Positions 32,248 to 44,117 of a stretch of 64,000 nucleotides of DNA are shown here, piece by piece; the stretch's first letter is position 1, and every line of letters begins with the position of its first letter. The position numbers and the translations under genes were made by a program. This DNA is from Craterostigma plantagineum (lineage: Eukaryota; Streptophyta; Magnoliopsida; Lamiales; Linderniaceae). The notes under the pieces were generated by a model. The model was not told the origin of the DNA and searched no databases. It was given only the letters and a program-made list of their open reading frames with translations. The stretch is taken from positions 10,344,501 to 10,408,500 of the forward strand of contig JAPQWV010000006.1 in assembly GCA_027422505.1 (NCBI GenBank), written 5' to 3'.

Positions 32248-33696
32248 TGGTCGCGTCGTAAACGGCCAAAAATAAATTAATCACCTTATTCACTAACACG
32301 AGTATAGTGTCAGTAGGGATCGTTTCCACAGGGAAAATGGTTGATTTATTTCTAGTTCAGAATTCGATTTATGATAATAATATTAATAATAATAACACTA
32401 ATAATAATATTAATGATAATAATAATAATATTACTAATAATAATAATATATATAATAATAATATTAATAATAATATTAAAGGGGGGTTTTTGATGATTGA
32501 GTTTTTAACGCAATATTAAACGAGAAAAAAATCGAAACTAACAATGATAAAATAGTAGTCGCTAAACATATTAATCTAAGTGTAATTAAAACTATTTAGT
32601 ACTAAGGACATCAAAATAAACAGAAATTAAATGCTTACGATATTGTGAAATTAAGCTTTGTGAGAATTGAGATGTAATAGATGGGAAAAGGTATTCTGAT
32701 GATGTTTTAACGATTGTAACCAAAAAGGAACAAGCTTAATTAAAATCATTAAACAAAAGGGATAGAAAATGACCGAATGATTGCCAATATCACTAGCATC
32801 TGAAATCAAAAAGAAAGGATCGATCTCAACTTCATCTCTGCTCTCTCACTCAAACTCTGCTCTATCGTTGAATCTCTGTTTCGCTCAAATATAAAAGTGA
32901 AAACAGCAGTACAAAAACAATCCTCTTCGAATTTTTAACCAGACGTGATGTAGGTAATGAACGTGACTAACAAAGACGTGAATAAAAGGTTTCCTTAACT
33001 GAATGGTGATTTTACTATTATTAATATAATGATAAACTTCAATAAAATATGAAAGTGCAATAGAATTAAACCAAACGATTGAAAAGCAGATACTAGTCTT
33101 TGTTTTAAACTACGACAACACAAACTCTCGATCTTGCTCTCAGATCCCTCCTCTCTGTTACGCTCTAAAACAAAATAAAATATAAGGATGAAAGTAGTAC
33201 TCTCACAGACCTCTCTGCCTTCTCTCAAACTCTCTACTACACTCTTAATAAAAATAACAATATAAAGATAGAGAACACTGATTCAAAGTAACACCATTGA
33301 AGCAAAATAGAAAGTGTGAGTAGTATATCTTCTTCGTGGCTCTCCCCTCCCTTTAAATAGGAAAATAAATCTCGACGTAGCCAAATCAATGACGAACGAG
33401 TGATGACAGAAATTCTCAAAAGTCATGCTTGAGCTGTATTATTTGATTCTTGAGCTGCTCTTTGTGATCTTGTATGTGCTGAGTGCTTTGTTTCTTGCTC
33501 AACAACTACCTCGAGCCGTGCGAATGTTGACTGCTTGGAATTGATGTGTTTGAGCTGTAGTGCGTGTAATCCACTCTCCATTGTTCCTGTAACAACTTTA
33601 AACACATATCAAAACCCTCATGGGCCGAATCAATATAAAACTGGCCCAATATCATGTTCTTGTTGGGTTAACAAAAGGTAAATTATTGTTTTATCA
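32248..33696 (-). repeat. 5' LTR of Athila element
   Basis: 1,449 bp, near-identical partner of 23663-25111, followed by GTCCT. A TATA-like TATTTAAAG in element sense is at 33351-33359. The TAA-rich tract is at about 32370-32480. Confidence 0.95.
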
Positions 33697-33840
33697 GTCC
33701 TGTCATATGATGTTAGGAGGAGGGAGTTTGGAGTCGGTAGAAATGGGAGGATGGGTTCGAGGGGGGTGGCCGTTCTGCTTCAACTGTCGCCTTGGCTGGT
33801 ATCTATTGCTTCTTGTTCCTAGGGATTGTCCATCCTCTTA
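33697..33840 (+). pseudogene. F-box pseudogene, 3' part
   Basis: Begins with the GTCCT copy and continues the frame left at 23662: CVL is followed by SYDVRRREFGVGR and further residues to a TAG at about 33823-33825. The SYDVRRREF motif is what one expects in the C-terminal F-box-associated region. This continuity shows Athila inserted into formerly coding sequence. Confidence 0.7.
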
Positions 33841-35816
33841 ACACCTCAATTCATAGTGTTATCTTTCATAATAACTTTCGATTTTTTTTCTTTTCTTATA
33901 CATTATCTTTTCTTATTTATTCATCATCTATTTATTTATTCCGAATTCAGTTGGTTATTAATGCATAGAATGGGTTAATTATGATGGCAAAGGGAGCGGA
34001 TTCAGGCTCGGACTCGACTAAAACTTGCCCTTTTGGATCGAGTGTTTTTCATTATTTAGATAACGTGGCGGGTTATGGGTCTCAGAGAACTTAATTAGAA
34101 GATCTGATGCAGATGTCAGGTTTGGCCAAATCCGCCCAGATAATATTTATATAACATGAAATATATATATAGAAAATATAACATAATGTAAATATATTTA
34201 TAAAATTTTTACTTGTATCTATAAAAATATTTGTATAAATATATATATAAAATAAAACAAGTATCAAAAAAATTAACGCCGAGTCATTGGGGTTCGTGGT
34301 ACCTGGCGGCGCAGGGTGAGTCTCGGGTCCCTTACAAAACAAATATGATTGGTCCGGAGTCCTGCAAAACCCGCTTCATATCTGTCACCTTCTCATCATA
34401 TGATATGTCTGACTTTTTAAGTGGGTCTTAGAATGGGCCATTTAATAATACTGAGTCTCGCTTATTTTCGGTAAATAAAGATGCCCATTTAGCGATCGAC
34501 CGGCCATTACAAAGCCAATAATAATAAAAAATATATAAAAAATGGGACGTTTGGTTGATTCCGATGAAAGTTTGGGACCTAAAAGTTGATTGAGAACCCT
34601 TGCGTAAATCTCCTTTCTCATTTGAGAAAATATAACTTTATAACTAAGGATGAGTTTCAAAGTTAGTCAGTCGTTTGCTTCGATAACTCAGAAGCACATA
34701 AACTTTTCGGTTCGTGAAAATGATTAGAAACTTTGAACCATGTTGACTACAACTCTGTGTCTGTTAACACATCAACTAATGCGTTATAGTTATTATGGGT
34801 TGCGTCTGAATTCCATCGACAAAATCATTCATTCACGTCATCTCTTCGCTCCGCGCATTATGGCGCAAAGCTTCGCTGGAGTCACGGGACACGACGAACA
34901 TAGTACAACGCATGTTTAGATATCTACAAGTACAATTCATAAGAGAAACATATAATAACTACAGTAATAACCATAATATATCATTAGTAGTTACATACTA
35001 AAGTTCGTGGGTCGGCCCGACGTCGATTCGATCCGCATGGTAATAAAATCCAACACATGTCTATCAAAGAAGTAAATTTAGATTCCATAAGATCATTAAC
35101 ACTTTCTCTAAAAGAGATAGTAGTATTCAAAATATTTTTCCGATTCATTATTAAATGATTGTCCCTTCGCTCGATTATCGCTCTGCATTTTTACGGTAGA
35201 ACGGGTCGCAAGGGTTAGCAACAAGGAGAAGGTCCCCAACAAGGATCATTGGAAATAAAGTCTAAATTGCATTCATAGGCCTAATAAGTTTTAATCACAC
35301 AGCTCTTAAATTCCATTTAACTTAGTATCCTTTACCATTATGATACGTCTTATTGTTACCAACTTCACATCTTATTATTGGGATATTCAAATCGTGATTC
35401 ATTGTGATATGTTTTACCATTAAAACTACTCCTAAATAGCTTGAACATCTCCATAACCAGTCCACACCCTGTTGTTTTCATGATTGGAATTCGGAATATT
35501 TTTTTATATATATAATCAGAAAGTATTTTTTCTTCACGAGCCTAAGCTTCTCTGTAATATGGTCCCAAATCTTGACAATTATCTCTTAAAAAGATGGGTT
35601 GGGTTGGTGAGAAGCAACGTGCTTCATCTTCCATTATCTTTCTTTATAACTAACACGGTTACTGAGTAAATTCCTTTTTAACTGAAGTGGCCATTTATAC
35701 TTTGGGATGGAACAATTAATTTCCATTGAGGGCAAATTGCAAATCTAGAATGGGTGCTAAAGTGGAATATTTTCTATCCTAGAAATAATGCCAGTTAAGA
35801 TTTCCGACGAGAATTC

Positions 35817-35858
<42 letters not shown>

Positions 35859-36424
35859 CAAAGACAAAATATATTCGGACATGTAAAGCTAGTGATTTCT
35901 TTTTGCAATAATTAAACATGGTTATCCATAGTAGAATAACGGGTAGACATAATGACCCAAATTTGTAACTTGGCCATTTGTCTAGGTTTTTAAGATAAAG
36001 TAACCAACATATTATATTGTTGGTTTGATAAATTTGGTGCACCTTGTGATTTATCTTAAGCATATCCCTCATATAAACATCAACCATCTTTAATATTATT
36101 CATCCAAAATAACTTGTTGGTTAAAGATAGTATTTGACGGCACTAGCAAAAGGAATGCCGATTTGCTTGTTACTGCTTTGCACCAGTAACCTTTAGCTGT
36201 TTTATTGACTCCACACACAAAAAGAAAAAAGCAACAAAAAACCACTTAAAGAAACACTTTATTTAGCTGTAATTACCTAATTCAAGCATGATCGAGAACG
36301 GTTGCTCCTAAAGCCTAAGCTCCTTATTGCTTCAGATTCCTACAATAAATTGATTTATAAACCATAATTACCTTTTACAATTAAAAAAATATATTAAACA
36401 ACTACACTCCGTCTATTTTCTAAT
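33841..36424. other. AT-rich intergenic stretch, no gene recognised
   Basis: Only short frames without similarity. It may hold the 3' flank of the F-box gene at its left end. AT tracts lie at about 34150-34250 and a pure (TA)n run at about 35820-35852. No tRNA, LTR or inverted-repeat element was recognised. Confidence 0.5.
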
Positions 36425-36985
36425 TGTTAGGCCAGCCGTCAGGGCTGAAAAAAGAAAAAAATAATAATAAAATAATATTAATATAATATTATAATATTAT
36501 TTTATATATATAAAAGAAAAAGACAAATCTTAAAGATAAAGAATGAGCGGCCCATATCAACTGGCGACGCGGCGGATTCCTGGCCACCGGTTTTGAGTGG
36601 TCCAGAAGAGCTGAAGACATCTATAATTAGGCTGGGGATTCTTCAGTTATTATTATCCCAAATCAAGTGAGAAGTTCAGTAAGAAAGAAATAGTGAGAGG
36701 AAAACTTATCCGGGTGGATAAGGGTGAGAGCGGGTTTTAGTTTTATTGGGGTAGTTGGAAATATGTACAAATATATTACCCGGGTGGGTAAGGAGTCTCG
36801 AGTTTTGGTTTAAACACGAGTGTTTGTTTTGTACGCTGTAATATTTTCAATATAGTAAAGCTGGTGCTCTCCGTGGAGGTAGGCGGTATTGGCCGAACCA
36901 CGTAAAAATCTCGTGTTCTCTATCGTCGTCATTTCGGTTCTATATTGTCCAAATAAAATAGTCGCGGGTCAAAATCAACCTTCCG
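36425..36985 (+). repeat. Element C LTR1 (3' end deleted)
   Basis: Starts TGTTAGGCC and matches LTR3 and LTR4 up to CAACCTTCCG, then jumps after a 7-bp filler into the gag middle at about 36993. The LTR end, primer site and the first ~110 gag codons are missing. Confidence 0.88.
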
Positions 36986-36992
36986 CTCTGCG

Positions 36993-38110
36993 GTTCAACG
37001 GACTTGTGTATCAACTTATAAAAGTTGAAGTAAAGTTAGAGGAAGAAGATAAGGCCCTTTTACTTCTTACCTCGCTTCCTGATTCTTATGATAATTTGTC
37101 ACAACCATATTGTACGGAAAGACGACAGTGAAGATGGTGGATGTGCAGTCAACACTTTTGGCGCATGAAAATAGGAGACGGTCAAATTATGGGGATAGCC
37201 AAAATTCGACGTTGGCTATACACGGGGAGAATCGTAGAGGAAGGTTCCATGCCAGAGAATTTGGAGGTAGCAGCAGGTCCAAATCAAAGGATGGCGGGAA
37301 GAGCATCGTGTGCTACAAGTGTGGTGAGCCGGGACACATCAAGAGGAATTGTGCGACTTGGAGGAAGGACAAGAACGGCGAGAAACATTCCACAACCATG
37401 ATAGCACAGGATACGGATGATATTGTAGACGTTCTCACAGTCTACAATGATGGCGCTTTTTCTCAGGATGAATGGATATTTGATTCGGGGTCGAAGTACC
37501 ATATTTGCTCCGAAAGAAAATATTTTGATACGTTCCAGAAGATCGAAGAGGTTCGGTTTCCATGGCTGATGAATACCGTCATGTCGTTCGTGGTGTTGGA
37601 ACTGTGAAGATCAAAAATGACTGACGGAGCGGTGCAAGCTTTGGGTGGTGCGATCTTTGTCCCAAAGTTACGGAATAATTTAATATCCTTGAGCCAGTTA
37701 GATTCCAAGGGCTATGGGAGTTTCATAGAAAGTGGAGTCTGTAAGATCACACGTGACGGAAAAGTCCTACTGAAGGGAGAAGAGCCTGGAGGTTTGTATC
37801 GTCTCGACAGGAGTGTGGTACAAATCACTCTGACTTCGATGGGTTCAAAAAAATCGCGCGCGCGTGGTGTAAAAGCAGACGATGGTGAGAAGGAAAGTCC
37901 TGCTGGAGAAGGGGTTGCATCGAAGTCCCTCTTCAGAATCGACGGGTAGAGTCGGTTCGGCAGCTGCACATAGGATTGGCCGCGGGTGAATCAAGTTGGT
38001 AGGACCTGCACATATGTGTAGCCGGTACATGGAAGGCCAATGAACGTTCGCGGTATTTACGAACGGGTTACTTTCAGACAGACTCGCTGGGATGAGTGCT
38101 TGACGGTGCT
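36993..38110 (+). pseudogene. Element C cassette 1: gag C-terminal half and protease start
   Basis: Gag continues from FNGLVYQLIK. The frame shifts near 37100 (one base lost), then 37110-37607 has an intact CCHC knuckle CYKCGEPGHIKRNC and the protease motif WIFDSGSKYHIC. After another shift, 37617-37949 has LRNNLISLSQLDSKGYGSF and the start of the GAG-pre-integrase region (GLYRLDRSVV), ending at TAG. No integrase or RT follows. This is the only cassette with all four zinc ligands. Confidence 0.8.
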
Positions 38111-38157
38111 GAAGACGGTGCTCGGGTAGGTGTCAAATGCGGCTGGCGGGGGAGAAT

Positions 38158-38426
38158 TGTTAGGCCAGCCGCCAGGGCTGAAAAAAAGAAAAAAATAATA
38201 ATAAAATAATATTAATATAATATTATAATATTATATTATATATATAAAAGAAAAAGAAAAATCTTAAAAATAAAGAATGAGCGGCCCATATCAACTGGCG
38301 ACGCGGCGGATTCCTGGCCACCGGTTTTAAGCGGTCCACAACTGAGCGACGCAGCGGATTCCTGGACACCGATTTTGAGTGGTCCTGAATAGCTGAAGAC
38401 GTCTAGGCTGAGGATTCTTCAGTTAT
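38158..38426 (+). repeat. Element C LTR2, left part
   Basis: TGTTAGGCC start preceded by the polypurine tract GGCTGGCGGGGGAGAAT. It is interrupted after CTTCAGTTAT by element B; the GTTAT at 38422-38426 is the target duplication. It continues at 52008-52373. Confidence 0.92.
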
Positions 38427-38749
38427 TATTAGCTCCTACGATTAACAACTCTACGATCGTTTAGATGAACAATTGAATTCGATCGAAAAACTCAAATGAA
38501 GAACAAGAGAGAGAATTTGAGTAGAGTGAGAAAGTTACTATTGTTTCTCTCTCTAGAAATCGAATTGCAAGCCCTTCGGATCAATTCTCTAAACTTTCTA
38601 TATTCAGCTTAATTGATTTACATGTATTTATACCAAACAAACTTGGTATAAATATCAATCTAGTCCTAATCTAAAGACTACTGTACAAAACACCCCAAAT
38701 TACAAGGACAACTAATGAAATCAAGCACAATTACAAATGGTATTCTACA
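38427..38749 (-). repeat. 3' LTR of element B
   Basis: Runs from TATTAGCTCC to TATTCTACA. The expected outer TG is TA here, and 28 bp present in the other LTR are missing after CTCTACGATC. A TATA box in element sense (TATAAATA) is at 38625-38632. Confidence 0.9.
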
Positions 38750-39350
38750 ATCTCCCCCTTTGTGCTTGATTGCGTCTCTGCGCCGTTTGTCCTCGTCGGG
38801 CGTAATATGATCTGCGCAAGCCCAACGCATGCTCGAAGTTAATCAGCGTGATCCTTAGCTCCAGTCGCTCCTCAATATCTTCTAATAGTTCCATTAGGAG
38901 CGGCTGTTCTCTCACGAACCTATATATCCTCAGCATCGTATCCCGATTGATTTCTTCCAACCTCTGCTCGATGTTTTTCCCGACGACCTTGAGCGTCCCA
39001 TCGCAAGACTTATGAATCTCAGTCTTCAGCATCAACCTATTCTTCCTTGCTATTGGATTGTGGTAGGTGATGCCTAGGACTAAGCTGATGTGCACGTGAT
39101 TGTTGGGAAGCCCTTCGATCTCAGGTCCTTTGTTGAGCGGAGCGGTCATGTTGACCTTCTTCATAATGCTCTCAAGCGCCATTTGAAGGTCGTGAGCGGC
39201 GAAGTACTTGACTTGTCGCATCATGAACCGGTAGAGCCCTTCGAGGCCTTCTTTCTTGATGAAGCCCTGAGGACCTTTGTACTTCTCCACGTATAGCTGA
39301 TAAGACGGTACACTTCATCGGCGGGGAGGTACGGCAGGTCGCTCTCGCTC
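38745..39350 (-). pseudogene. Element B extra ORF, C-terminal segment
   Basis: Open from 39290 to 38745, with similarity extending to about 39350 (EELSESDLPYLPADEV) beyond a frame break near 39300. It contains RFMMRQVKYFAAHDLQMALES, RLELRITLINFEHALGLRRS and an arginine-rich tail. It matches the same segment of element A block by block, and overlaps the polypurine tract as in A. Confidence 0.6.
38750..38761 (-). other. polypurine tract of element B
   Basis: In element sense AAAGGGGGAGAT abuts the LTR. Confidence 0.85.
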
Positions 39351-39623
39351 AGTTCCTCTCGGGTCCTGTCCACTCATTCGATGATGTAGTGAGGTGTTGG
39401 AAGTCCTCCTTTGGCACAGTATACGCTGAGTAGTTGGCTTATTGGGGAGAGACTCTTATAATGGCTCTTGGCTTGTTTCTTAGTCATCCCCAACCTAACA
39501 TGAGGTCATAGTTTGGTCAGCATCAAGAGGTAGGTCATCCTCTTCTGCTGATCCCAATGAGAGATCCCTCGAAACTCGAACTCGTTCGGCTTCTTCACTC
39601 TGTCCGGAGACCTCCAAATATTC

Positions 39624-41170
39624 TCACGAACTTCTTCTAGGAAGGGAATTTCTATTTGGAAGTTTTCCCATTGCATGTCGATCCGGACGGGCCCTGGCGT
39701 TAGCGTTAGAGAGGGAACCGCCTGTTGAGCGATTAACTATGTTTGGGATATCTCGCTCGTAGTCTTCACCTTCCTGAAGCTCGTCGTCTTCTATGATTAC
39801 GAGGTCTATAGATGCTTGTTGTAGAAAGCGCCGAACGTCGTGAAGCCGTCGTCTTTGATGCTCCTCGGGCATGGAATGGGTCATCCACTGTCTTGACGCC
39901 ATGTCCAGAGGGTCCCGGTTGGTCAGGAGCGACCGAGGGAGTGGCTTGGGTAGCTGCTAGAGCTACAAGCATCGCAGCACTTGCTTCTTCTTCCGGAAGC
40001 AAGGGGCTTGAGTAGATCGGTGGTGTGGACGGAGGCGTCCTGAGGTGAAAGGTTGGTGGTTCGATGTGGGCGGTGCGGTGCGTGGTGTAGGTAGTTTGGG
40101 TGGTTTGTGTTTGGTGGGTTTGTGTTTGGGTTTCACCAGCTCCAGCGCTTGTCTGCGTGGCGCCCGAGCCTTGTCCTTGGCCACTTGTTGATGTCCTTGG
40201 CCTCTTCTCCCCCTCATGAGGGCCCTGATTGTCAGGATCGTCATGTCTGCGCCGAGAGTGGGAGCTTTGGCCTTGGCAGGTGTCAGTCGGTGGCCCAGAA
40301 TGGTCCACCAATTGCCTATAGAGGGATTCTTCTTGCGGCGATCGGATTGAAAGGCCTATCAGACGGGCGAGGAGAATGGCATGGAGCTCGGTGATGGGGA
40401 TTGTGTATGGATTGATGAGGATGCAGGAAGTGGCTAGAGAGTCGGTGGGTGTGGGTTGTGGAGGTGTGGGGTTGATTCGTGATGAAGGGCCTTCAGAGGC
40501 AGGTGCTTTCCCGGTATCTCTTCGGGATGCCTCGAGTGCTTGGAGTACTCTCTCCGTGTTTTTGTCTTCCATAGACTGTACAACGGCAGAGAGAGCGGCC
40601 TGGAACTGTTCGTTTTGTCACGAAGGGTGTGGACGCCTCCTGAGATGGACCAGGACGACTGATGTCGCCTGTTATGAACACTTGAGTAGACACCGACTCT
40701 GTGGGTTGGCTCACAGTCACTTGAGGTTGTGACTGTATGAGACTTCCACCCAATCCTCGAGTCGAATCTGGAGGATTCGTCTCTATGGGTGTTGAGGCAG
40801 GCTGAGGTTGCGCCTACGAACCAGACACCACGTTGGTTGGTTGCGGCTCAAGATTGAGCGAAGAAGTGCCGGCAACATTTGTCGTTGTGGTCAGCGTAGT
40901 ATCTGGTGCGTCGGTGACTGCTGGGAAGAGGGACTCCAGTTGAATGCTAAGTCTCCTGGGAGTCCTCCTTATCAGACTTATTTCCTCGTCAGACTCCGTG
41001 TCAGACGAGGTGGCCGTGTGAAGAGTGAGGTCTCGATTGACGTCCTCCATTGCCTGACCCGTCACCGGTGGAAGTGAAGTTTGCCCCATTTCCTTTTCGG
41101 GCTGTGCTTCTTGTTGAAGAACTTCCTCAAAAGTTTCTTCGAGCACGCCAATATGCACGGGCTCTTCCAC
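39624..41170 (-). pseudogene. Element B extra ORF, middle segments (low-complexity linker)
   Basis: Several overlapping open pieces in different frames: 41170-40814 (acidic, SDTESDEEISL), 40753-40493, 40572-39766 (Gln/Thr/Pro-rich) and 39902-39624. The last has VRRFLQQASIDLVIIEDD followed by ELQEGEDYERDIPN, matching the element A middle block (LIDDDELQEGEDYEADIPEL). Frameshifts join the pieces. No known domain. Confidence 0.55.
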
Positions 41171-41375
41171 TTATAATTCGAGAGCAGGAACCTCGAGCTC
41201 CATCTCTGTAGCCACGACGTCTATCAGGGTGTCATCTACGTCGGGCATTGGTTCTTCGACCAATATTGGCTCCTGGGCAAGCTCCTGAGCGACATCATCA
41301 ATCATCGCGTCCTCAGGCTTGGTTGTTGTTGTTGTTGTTGAGGGCTAGCTCCAAGCACTGTCGGGGGCCCTCGAA

Positions 41376-42230
41376 TCATTTCCTCGGTGAGATTCCTGTC
41401 CCAACAGTATAGCTTGTAGACGTCTCCGTTGGGGCCTGCGAGACGAAGGAGCTCGAATGAGATTGGCATCGACGGTTGGTCCAGGTCCGTGAGTGGAAGA
41501 ACTTAAGCCTTGGTGGTTGGTAATTTCCGCCAGGAGGCAGAGTAGGGATTGTCTGGTGCAGCGCCATGATCTCCCTGATGATGATGCTGAACCACCGAGC
41601 ATAAGGGGCGTTCTTTGATTGCCTGTTCTCCTTCTGCCGAATTTGGTCCGCGACGTCGTTCCAGATCAGCTGAGTGTAGTCATATTTTCTTGAGAAGGCG
41701 ATGCCGTGGAAGATCCTCAAAATATTGCTGTTGCCCTTATCCAATCCTGCGTGCTTGGGCGACAGACACTTATACACTATTCCGAATAGTGTCTTCCACA
41801 GGTGTGGGATTCCGCTGCTCTGGACCTGAGCTAATCTCGTGAGCGGTGGTTGGTATCCCATGTGCATGAAGTCCTGAATCATCTCGGCATCCGATGGGAG
41901 CGGGTTGTAATTATCATTGTGGGGCAAGTCTAGTACCATGCCGAACTGGTTCTTGTCCATGCTGATATGCCGCGTCCCTATCCTTGTTACGAATCTGAAG
42001 GCTCCATTGTCCACTTCTCCTTGTATGCAGCCCCAGAACTGCTGGAGATAGACCATCAGCACTGATGCAGTGTCCGTTAAGGCATGCCAGAGGGGGTGGC
42101 CTTGTAGGATCGATACGATGATCTCGTCTGGACACCTGAACGTGCTCAGATCGAGTTGGAAGTTCGTATCGTGAACCTTTAGATAAAGGTTGTGATCGTA
42201 GATGTGGTTGTATTTCGGGTAGCGATTCAT
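41376..42230 (-). CDS. Element B extra ORF, conserved N-terminal domain
   Basis: Open for 284 codons from an ATG at 42230; about the first 245 match the element A protein. Motifs: LDLSTFRCPDEIIVSIL, VYLQQFWGCIQ, CLSPKHAGLDK, IFHGIAFSRKYDYTQLIW, then a helical ARWFSIIIREIMAL block. The last ~35 residues are probably frameshifted. It lies 3' of pol in sense, the position of env-like frames in some Sireviruses, but has no signal peptide or transmembrane segment. No function is known to me. Confidence 0.65.
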   Translation of the reverse strand: MNRYPKYNHIYDHNLYLKVHDTNFQLDLSTFRCPDEIIVSILQGHPLWHALTDTASVLMVYLQQFWGCIQGEVDNGAFRFVTRIGTRHISMDKNQFGMVLDLPHNDNYNPLPSDAEMIQDFMHMGYQPPLTRLAQVQSSGIPHLWKTLFGIVYKCLSPKHAGLDKGNSNILRIFHGIAFSRKYDYTQLIWNDVADQIRQKENRQSKNAPYARWFSIIIREIMALHQTIPTLPPGGNYQPPRLKFFHSRTWTNRRCQSHSSSFVSQAPTETSTSYTVGTGISPRK

Positions 42231-42236
42231 CTGAAA

Positions 42237-44105
42237 AATAAGATATATAAAAGTTTATTAGTTCAATTTATTTCAGTCGAAGTATGAATAAATTTCATCA
42301 AACTATAGTAATATCGCAAGTAATAGCATGTTCGATGAATTTTGAATTGAAATCATATCAAATGCATAGTGTAAGTTCAATTGAAAAATCGCGATGGCAT
42401 GAATGTAATTTCGAATGAAATATATGTTGTGTGAAAAATAGTTCGAAATTTCGCTAAGTATTAAATCAACAAGTCACTGTTCGTGCCGAGAAAATTTTCG
42501 GTCGAGAAAATTGAATTGCAATTTGATTTCCTATATATTTATTTCAATTTAAAAAATTCTGTCTAAATTTTGCGATCGAAGAATTTTATCCGCTATTGTT
42601 AGCTATAGTGTAAAAGACTTAGAAAAATTTCCTAAGTGTTGGAGTTGAAAGCATGACTGTAGTCGATCAATTTTACGATCGAGAAAAATTCCGTGTAAAT
42701 TTACGATCGAGAAATTACGTCTCAGGTAAATTTACTATCGAAATTTTCTTCGATTGAATAAAATTTTCGATTCGAAATTTGTCGAGCGGAATGTGATTTT
42801 CGATTGAAAGTTGAAGTTTTTCGCTGCGATATATTTTTATCGAGAAATTAGTCAACGAAAGACAAAGTCAAACGTCGAGAAATTTTCCGATCAATTAAGT
42901 CCTAAGCGGCGAATTTTAGGATCGAAAAATGAAGAGTTGAAAAATTAATTTTTCGCTGCTAAATTTTTGCGACCAAATTGAAATTAAATCAAAAATTCTA
43001 TTTTGCAATAGTAAGTTTTGCGCTAGATAAAATTTGCATCTAAATTATCTATTCATTGCTTAAGTTTTTCGCACACAGAAAATCCTAATTAGATTTCTCG
43101 ATGGTAAGTAATTTTTCGGTCAAAATCATCTATCTTGACGACTAAATCAGAATTCTACCGATCGAAAAACTAATTTGACACAAACAGTATCTCAATTAAA
43201 TCGGAATTCGATTAAGACTGTTTGCGATCGACAAAGTTCTTCGATGACTTTAAACATTCAAATACCCAGTTTCATCAAAACTCAAATTACAGTCGAAGAT
43301 GCAGATTTTCCGATGATTCGTTCTACCAGATTCATAGAGAATATCGAATCTATCTTAAGTGCAGGCATTAAACTCAGATAAAGTTCAAAATCAAGCCGCA
43401 AACACTATAAAACAGTACGATATCTCAGTTTTGAAGAACAGTCGAAAATCTAAGTCTAAACATGCGAAAAACTTCAAAATGCAGATGCTAATGAAGGCAA
43501 ATCACACGCAAATGTTAAAAGTATCTCATTTCTACCTTAAACAGACAGTTTGGTGTTGAAAATCGAAAGGTTTTCGAGAATTTTAAGCTGTCTGTGAAAT
43601 TTTTTCGCTAGAGAGAAATTTTTGCGATTAGGGTTACGTGAGAAAAAGTTTTTGACAAAAGTTAAACTTTTATTAACTAGCATTAAGTCAATGTTGGGTT
43701 TGCGATTGGACATTTTGCGATTAAATGGATCAGACCCATTACTATTTGCGCTCGAGAAATTTTTGAATTGAAAATTTCCTCTCAATTCAAATTTTTCGAT
43801 CGCAAATTATCGCGGTTAATCAAAATCGATCCCGACACTGTTTACGATCGAGAAACTTTAGATCGTGAATTAAGTCTTCTATCTAGTTTCTTGATAGTAA
43901 GTACTTCTAAAATTTTCAGATTGACCCTTTCAAAATAAAACCCATTGTAAGGCTCCCCCTTAGTAATTAAAATAAATGCAATTAACTCCCTGAATTTTTT
44001 TAGTATTTTTATATTTTGTTTTTATATTATTTTTATCACGCAAGATAAGGACAAATAAGAATAGAAAACACATAGAATAGAGCATGTGATAGCACAGAAG
44101 ATCAA
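42237..44105. repeat. CGATCG-motif array between pol and extra ORF of element B
   Basis: Non-coding stretch of 1.8 kb in which GATCGAGAAA, TTTTCGATCG, CGATCGAAAAA and TTCGCT words recur dozens of times. The array is less regular than in element A and the favoured form differs (TACGATCGAGAAA), but position and vocabulary correspond. Confidence 0.75.
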
Positions 44106-44117
44106 GTAATACACATA

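Larger units (their letters stand above)
23663..33696 (-). mobile_element. Athila-type Gypsy LTR retrotransposon, 10,034 bp
   Basis: Complete minus-strand element with 1,449-bp LTRs (23663-25111, 32248-33696), TSD GTCCT, tRNA-Asp-type primer site, gag-pol, a 1.7-kb 3' non-coding region and polypurine tract. Primer site, RT and LASINVMP-type protease are those of the Athila clade. The LTRs differ at about three positions (two single-base length changes and one substitution), so the insertion is very young. Gag-pol is intact apart from one single-base deletion in RT. It lacks the env-like frame of some Athila elements. It interrupts an F-box pseudogene. Confidence 0.95.

Noticed and set aside
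40107..41077. Plus-strand frames across the element B extra ORF
   Set aside because: Antisense of the low-complexity linker; the minus-strand reading has blocks conserved with element A, these do not.
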